From Thiomicrorhabdus marina (lineage in GTDB: Bacteria > Pseudomonadota > Gammaproteobacteria > Thiomicrospirales > Thiomicrospiraceae): DNA of 48,410 bases. The DNA is taken from contig NZ_JAGETV010000018.1 in the NCBI RefSeq assembly GCF_017571465.1, positions 1 to 48,410 on the forward strand, read 5' to 3'. A program made the translations under genes and the position numbers. Under the pieces are notes generated by a model, which saw only the letters and a list, made by a program, of their open reading frames with translations, ran no database searches and was not told the DNA's origin. Positions 44,195 through 48,410 of the stretch are shown piece after piece. How positions within the stretch are numbered: position 1 is the first letter of the stretch; each line of letters opens with the position of its first letter.

Positions 44195-45558
44195 TTGTTT
44201 TTTGTCTCCCGTAAGTTTTGCGACGGCAGTTTTGGAATCGGGGCTCCATGTGGATCAAGTTGCTCCATTAATTCCGCGACAATCTGTTCTTCTTGTTCTT
44301 TATTGAGAATATGCTCGATTCGCTCTGCTTGTTGGTGCACCTGTTCGGAATTTAAGTCGGCATGCTGGCTTAGATAGCTTTCCCATAAGCGATGGCGGCG
44401 AGTGAGTTTTATTGCTTTCAACAACCCTTCTTCACTGAGTGAATAGCCATTGGATTTTTCGGAGATTAAATGCTTCTTAATCAATCTTTGTATACTGCGG
44501 GTTAAATCCGCGGTACTGACTGAGCGTAAGGCGGTAATTTCTGCCAAGGTGAAGTGATTGCGTTGGAAGTGCTCACGTTCCAAAAGTTTGTATAGGGTGC
44601 GTAGAATGTTTTCCTGTACGACACGTTGTTTTAATTGGCGATAGTCCAGATAGCGTTTTAACAGCCCTTGTTGCGGAGCAAAGATAAAACTAATAAAAAA
44701 CAGAATCGACAAGCTGACCACAATCCAAGGGCCGGTTGGCATGGCCGGAGCAACATAAGAGATTTGTGCGCCCAGCGAGGCACTGATGGCTCCAAACAGA
44801 GCCGCTAAAATTAATAACGTACTAAGTTGATGACTCCAGAAACGCGCTGCGGCAATCGGCGTCAGCAGAATTGCTGCCATTAGCACCACGCCGACTAACT
44901 GTAAACCGACCACGACTGAAAGCACAATCATGATTGCCAGTAACACTTCATAGAATTTGACATGCACGCCCAGTGTTTTCGCATACAGTCGGTTAAATGA
45001 AATAAGACGAAACTTGTCAAAAAATACCAATACAGTCAGCAATACAATGCTGGTGACCCAAATCAGTAATTGAATGTCGTCTTCGGTAATCGCTGCCGCT
45101 TGCCCGAACAGCAGTTTATCCAGTCCGCTTTTATTGGCCATTTCCGAGGTTTGGATATAAGACAGTAACATCAAGCCTAAGGCGAAGAAAAACGACAAGG
45201 TAATTGCTAGGGCGGCATCCGGTTTGATTTTGGTGTTTTTCGGCAGCCAATCAATAATCCAAAAGCCAAGCAAGCTTGAAAGTAAAGCGCCGAAAAAAAT
45301 TACTTCGGCATCACGGCTGCCGCTCAGTAAAAACGCCATCATTACCCCGGGCAAAGCGGCATGCGCCAAAGCATCACCAAGTAGCGAGCGTTTACGCAAA
45401 AAGGCAAAAGCCCCGATTACCGAAGCGCTCATGCCCAGCAACAGACTACCGATCAGTACCCAAGTGGCGTTAATGTCTTCAAATGACCAAAACACCGCGA
45501 GGTGATGCCACGCTTGTTGCATAAAGCCAATTTCGGGATAGGGTTCAAAACCATTCAT
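44191..45558 (-). CDS. Metal ABC permease fused to a DtxR-type regulator domain
   Basis: 455 aa. Residues 1 to about 300 are an ABC-3 permease (FAFLRKRSLLGDALAHAALPG signature). From about 302 a cytoplasmic tail follows with a winged helix (ENILRTLYKLLEREHF, LTRSIQRLIKKHLIS) and the DtxR dimerisation/metal motif (AERIEHILNKEQ, then DPHGAPIPKLP). The same motifs occur in the separate regulator at 42552-43265. Such fusions are known in some TroC/MntC-like permeases. The tail lacks the C-terminal SH3-like domain. It might sense metal and gate transport rather than bind DNA. Confidence 0.9.
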   Translation of the reverse strand: MNGFEPYPEIGFMQQAWHHLAVFWSFEDINATWVLIGSLLLGMSASVIGAFAFLRKRSLLGDALAHAALPGVMMAFLLSGSRDAEVIFFGALLSSLLGFWIIDWLPKNTKIKPDAALAITLSFFFALGLMLLSYIQTSEMANKSGLDKLLFGQAAAITEDDIQLLIWVTSIVLLTVLVFFDKFRLISFNRLYAKTLGVHVKFYEVLLAIMIVLSVVVGLQLVGVVLMAAILLTPIAAARFWSHQLSTLLILAALFGAISASLGAQISYVAPAMPTGPWIVVSLSILFFISFIFAPQQGLLKRYLDYRQLKQRVVQENILRTLYKLLEREHFQRNHFTLAEITALRSVSTADLTRSIQRLIKKHLISEKSNGYSLSEEGLLKAIKLTRRHRLWESYLSQHADLNSEQVHQQAERIEHILNKEQEEQIVAELMEQLDPHGAPIPKLPSQNLRETKNK

Positions 45559-45572
45559 CTTCTCGGCCTGCC

Positions 45573-46358
45573 TTAATCGCTATCGTGCGCATTATCGAGG
45601 CGGCTACGATACATCTGTTCGGTCAAATCGTTTAACAACGATAAGCGGCCGCCATAGGTTTTGTTGAGGTTGTCTTGGGTCAAGACTTCATCGGTCGGAC
45701 CGGCGGCAATCAAACGTGAATTAATCAACACCACATAGTCGTAATATTCGCTGACGGTATTTAGGTCATGGTGAACGCAGACCACGGTATTGCCTTTCGC
45801 TTTGAGTTGTTTAAAGAGTTCGATAATGGCTTTTTCGGTGGCGACATCGACACCGGCGAAAGGTTCGTCCATCAGATATAAGCTGGCTTGTTGCGCCAAG
45901 GCACGAGCCAGAAAAACGCGTTGTTGTTGACCACCGGAAAGTTGCGAAATCTGGCGTTCGCGGAAATCCCACATCTGTAAATCTTTCAGCGCTTGTTCAG
46001 CGATTTCTCGGTCAGATTGACTTGGGCGTTGCCAGAATTTCAATTGACCGTGACGCCCCATTAACACCACATCCATGACATCAATCGGGAAGTCCCAGTC
46101 GATTTCCTCGCGTTGCGGTACATAAGCCGTGGTTAGCCGCTTTTCTGCTAAAGGTTTGCCGTAAAACAGCGCGTTGCCTTGAATCACCGGCGTTAGTCCC
46201 ATAATGCCTTTTAATAATGAAGATTTACCGGCACCGTTCGGGCCGATAATGGCGACAGTTTTGCCGGCCGGTACGCTAAAACTGACATCAGTCAGCACCG
46301 GTTTATGGTGATAACGGATCGAGAGCTGTTCAACTTGTAACGGAATTTGATTACTCAT
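45573..46358 (-). CDS. Metal ABC transporter ATP-binding protein
   Basis: 261 aa. Walker [10 protein letters not shown], signature [15 protein letters not shown], Walker [13 protein letters not shown] and H-loop [18 protein letters not shown] is characteristic of the Mn/Zn importer ATPases (MntB/ZnuC/SitB). Overlaps the binding-protein gene by 8 bp and precedes the fused permease by 14 bp. Confidence 0.94.
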   Translation of the reverse strand: MSNQIPLQVEQLSIRYHHKPVLTDVSFSVPAGKTVAIIGPNGAGKSSLLKGIMGLTPVIQGNALFYGKPLAEKRLTTAYVPQREEIDWDFPIDVMDVVLMGRHGQLKFWQRPSQSDREIAEQALKDLQMWDFRERQISQLSGGQQQRVFLARALAQQASLYLMDEPFAGVDVATEKAIIELFKQLKAKGNTVVCVHHDLNTVSEYYDYVVLINSRLIAAGPTDEVLTQDNLNKTYGGRLSLLNDLTEQMYRSRLDNAHDSD

Positions 46359-47277
46359 GAGCCTGTCCTAAAAGACCTTTACGAATGGTTTCGACATTGT
46401 GTTTAACCATGCCGAGATAGGTTTCAGCATTAGAACCTTGCGCCCCCATGGCATCGGAATATAACTCACCGCCGACCACGAGTTTTTTGCCTTCGGCTTG
46501 CACGCCCTTAACCAAAGATTCAATGAATTTTGGGGAGACACTGCTTTCCACAAAGACCGCCTGAATACCGCGCGATACGATCGTGTCTTTCAGTTGTTTG
46601 ATGTCTTGCAAACCGAATTCTCCGGCGGTACTGATGCCTTGCAAGCCCATCACTTCTAAACCGTAAGCTTTGCCGAAATAGCCGAAGGCGTCGTGAGCGG
46701 TAATTAACACTCGGTTTTGTTCCGGTACTTTCGCCATCTCACTTTTGACCCAAGCGTTCAAGTCGGTCAGTTTTTGCAGGTAGGCTTGTAAGTTGTTTTG
46801 ATAAAAAACGGCATTTTTTGAGTCTTTTTGCGCCAACGACTGCGCTACTTTTTTGGCGGCTTCTTGCCAGAGCGAAACGTCAAACCAGATGTGTGGATCA
46901 TGCAGCTTGTCGTAGGCGATTAAGCGATTTTCTGGAATCGATTCCGAGACAGCAATGACAGTTTTTTTGCGTGCAATCTTGTCGAAAATTGGTTGTAACT
47001 TACCTTCCAAATGCAGACCGTTATAAAAAATAATGTCGGCACGGCTTAGCTTACGAATATCGCCTTGTGTTGCCTTATATAAGTGTGGATCAACGCCAAC
47101 CCCCATTAATGCCTGAACGTCTGCTTTATCTTGTGCAATGTTTTCTACCAAGTCAGCAATCATGCCGGTTGTCGCGGTGACTTTGAGTTGTGCCAGTGCC
47201 GTAGAGGTTCCTAATGTTAGGTAAAGTGCACTGAGCAGTAACGAAAGTCGTTTGAGTAATTGGTTTGGTTTATGCAT
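46351..47277 (-). CDS. Periplasmic metal-binding protein of the Mn/Fe ABC importer
   Basis: 308 aa with a signal peptide (about 1-29, ending STALA). ZnuA/MntC/TroA fold with metal ligands His65 ([10 protein letters not shown]), His129 ([10 protein letters not shown]), a Glu in [10 protein letters not shown] and an Asp in [10 protein letters not shown]. The His-rich loop of ZnuA zinc proteins is absent, and with a DtxR-type regulator in the operon, manganese or ferrous iron is the likely cargo. First gene of the five-gene operon. Confidence 0.93.
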   Translation of the reverse strand: MHKPNQLLKRLSLLLSALYLTLGTSTALAQLKVTATTGMIADLVENIAQDKADVQALMGVGVDPHLYKATQGDIRKLSRADIIFYNGLHLEGKLQPIFDKIARKKTVIAVSESIPENRLIAYDKLHDPHIWFDVSLWQEAAKKVAQSLAQKDSKNAVFYQNNLQAYLQKLTDLNAWVKSEMAKVPEQNRVLITAHDAFGYFGKAYGLEVMGLQGISTAGEFGLQDIKQLKDTIVSRGIQAVFVESSVSPKFIESLVKGVQAEGKKLVVGGELYSDAMGAQGSNAETYLGMVKHNVETIRKGLLGQAHE

Positions 47278-47313
47278 TACTAGAAAATTCCTTAAGACCG
47301 GATAAAAATAAAG

Positions 47314-47327
47314 TTAGTCTTGGCTAA
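47314..47327. promoter_or_regulatory. Candidate DtxR/MntR-type operator 1
   Basis: TTAGTCTTGGCTAA is a near-palindrome (consensus TTAGYCWWGGCTAA) 37 bp before the importer's first gene. The same motif recurs at 47441-47454 on the other side of the intergenic region. Assignment to the regulator in this operon is inferred. Confidence 0.5.
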
Positions 47328-47420
47328 AGTTTTTCCAAATATAGCAAGATGTTGGCACTGTTTCAACTGAAAACACAGTGTCGTTTAATAAAAAAATATC
47401 ATTGCATTAAAAGTTTTTGT

Positions 47421-47454
47421 TTATTAGTCTAATAAATAAGTTAACCAAGGCTAA
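47421..47454. promoter_or_regulatory. Candidate DtxR/MntR-type operators 2 and 3
   Basis: TTATTAGTCTAATAA (47421-47435) is a perfect 7+1+7 palindrome. TTAACCAAGGCTAA (47441-47454) repeats the motif of operator 1 with one or two changes. They lie 26-59 bp before the outer-membrane protein gene, where a repressor would cover its promoter. Confidence 0.5.
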
Positions 47455-47479
47455 TTTTAATTAATTGCAAGGAAATACG

Positions 47480-48265
47480 ATGCAACCCCTTTTGACTTAT
47501 CTACCTTTTGGCTTACTGAGTGTTTGCCTATCCAGCGCCAGTAATGCGGGTGAATTGCGCCCGTTAGCCGCAGACCGACCCGATGCGACTGAAAGCCCGC
47601 AGACTGTGGATAAAGGACATTGGCAAATCGAAACCTCGATTTTAGGTTTTGCACAAGATAAGCGAAATGGCATGACGTCACGCCGTTATGAGGTATTCAA
47701 TACCAATTTGAAATATGGATTAACCGATTCGATGGATATTCACTTTGTGATGACTCCCTATGTAAAACAAGAAATTGAGCAAGCTGGCGTAACGAATTCT
47801 GTAAGCAGTTACAGTGACTTAGAAGTCCGCTCGAAGATTAATCTTTGGGGCAATGATGGAGGCGCAAGTGCTATGGCGCTCTTGCCATATATCAAATTAC
47901 CGGCTGGTGATTTTTCTAACGATAAAACTGAAGCTGGGATGATTGTGACCTATGGCACTGAATTATCCGGTTTTGGCGTAGGCGTACAGGCACAGTTGGA
48001 TTATGTGCATGATGAGACAGAAAACGAAATGACGTTTGCCGGTAGCTACACTGCCGTTCTTGGCTACGATATTGCGGAAAAGTTAGGCGGTTATATTGAA
48101 TACATTGGAGAATACGATGTTGATGCCAATTATATTCCTTATGCAAGTTTTGGCCTCACCTACCAAGCAGATAAGAATCTGCAATGGGATGTGGGTTCAA
48201 AGCAAGCATTCACTGATGATGGACAAGACTTTGAAGTTTTCTTTGGTTTCACTCAGCGCTATTAA
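47480..48265 (+). CDS. Outer-membrane beta-barrel protein (MetA-like transporter family)
   Basis: 261 aa from ATG 47480 (AAGGAAA upstream). Signal peptide (about 1-24, ending SSASNAG), then RPLAADRPDATESPQTVDKG and repeated amphipathic strands (GHWQIETSILGF, VFNTNLKYGLTDSMDIHF, VGVQAQLDYVHDE) ending in an aromatic residue, FGFTQRY. This pattern fits the Phenol_MetA_deg/transporter family of outer-membrane barrels; substrate unknown. It is divergent to the metal importer, with shared operator-like palindromes between, so it may admit or respond to Mn/Fe. Confidence 0.75.
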   Translation: MQPLLTYLPFGLLSVCLSSASNAGELRPLAADRPDATESPQTVDKGHWQIETSILGFAQDKRNGMTSRRYEVFNTNLKYGLTDSMDIHFVMTPYVKQEIEQAGVTNSVSSYSDLEVRSKINLWGNDGGASAMALLPYIKLPAGDFSNDKTEAGMIVTYGTELSGFGVGVQAQLDYVHDETENEMTFAGSYTAVLGYDIAEKLGGYIEYIGEYDVDANYIPYASFGLTYQADKNLQWDVGSKQAFTDDGQDFEVFFGFTQRY

Positions 48266-48293
48266 GGAAGCGCAGAATAAGTCCCCATTGACT

Positions 48294-48410
48294 TCAGCGA
48301 GGTGTTTGAAGCAGACAATTCTAGGCAGGTTTCGCAAAGCATAGCCATCGCTATGGTTAAGAAGCCTAACAACGAAGTGACGCTTCCAAACCTCGCCCGT
48401 AGGGGCTTTG
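48294..48410. repeat. Palindromic intergenic repeat, family A (right edge copy)
   Basis: Outer arms GCGAGGTGTTTGAAGC and GCTTCCAAACCTCGC, inner TTCTAGGCAGG...CCTAACAACGAAG and central CATAGC/GCTATG hairpin. The copy at 1-118 has the same layout with many base changes, several of them compensatory in the stems. An extra outer pair AAGTCCCC/GGGGCTTT lies around it. Follows the outer-membrane protein gene. Confidence 0.8.

Noticed and set aside
46351-47277. Zinc importer (ZnuABC)
   Set aside because: The binding protein lacks a His-rich loop and the operon regulator is DtxR/MntR type rather than Zur.

Overview
This 48.4-kb window is chromosomal DNA from a gammaproteobacterium. The gene order thrS-infC-rpmI-rplT-pheS-pheT-ihfA-merR-tRNA-Pro and the divergent tesA/ybbA-ybbP pair are classical for that class. 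A secreted alpha-type carbonic anhydrase, a SulP anion transporter and the general gene style suggest an autotrophic sulfur oxidiser of the Thiomicrospira / Hydrogenovibrio / Thiomicrorhabdus group. That placement is an inference from gene content, not from a marker-gene tree. Diverged copies of one palindromic repeat lie at both ends of the window, so it may be a whole contig that broke at repeats.

Layout. 0-2 kb: palindromic repeats, a Pcm-like methyltransferase and an APH-fold protein. 2-5.9 kb, minus strand: a TPP-riboswitch-controlled operon with a TonB-dependent receptor, a SAM methyltransferase, a YkoF/MTH1187-like thiamine-binding protein and a PnuC/PnuT transporter. It reads as thiamine (or precursor) salvage, with the methyltransferase as an unexplained member. 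6-15 kb: an HDOD protein and the translation cluster. 15-16.3 kb: three small genes of unknown function. 16.4-21.3 kb: the YbbP/YbbA ABC system, TesA and a second HDOD protein. 21.3-30.5 kb: Lon (long N-terminus), MogA, PrmB, alpha-carbonic anhydrase, a thioesterase, AroC, an MFS permease, GloA and PpnP.

30.5-35.4 kb holds a compact type II-C CRISPR-Cas system: cas9 (1043 aa), cas1, cas2 and an array of only three 36-nt repeats and two 30-nt spacers. A tracrRNA that nobody would find from ORFs lies on the opposite strand just upstream of cas9. It has an 18-nt perfect anti-repeat, three hairpins and an intrinsic terminator, and its promoter overlaps the first cas9 codons. The array is probably also read from the minus strand. 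Next to the array is a 42-aa membrane protein gene that is easily missed.

35.5-48.4 kb: a MITE-like palindromic element, a SulP transporter (possible bicarbonate uptake partner of the carbonic anhydrase), a run of tandem palindromic repeats, an RND efflux adaptor/pump pair, a BFD-like [2Fe-2S] protein and a second repeat family. A manganese/iron ABC importer operon follows, in which one permease is fused to a DtxR-type regulator domain and a separate DtxR/MntR regulator closes the operon. Divergent to it is an outer-membrane beta-barrel protein. Shared TTAGYCWWGGCTAA-like palindromes in the intergenic region suggest joint metal control.
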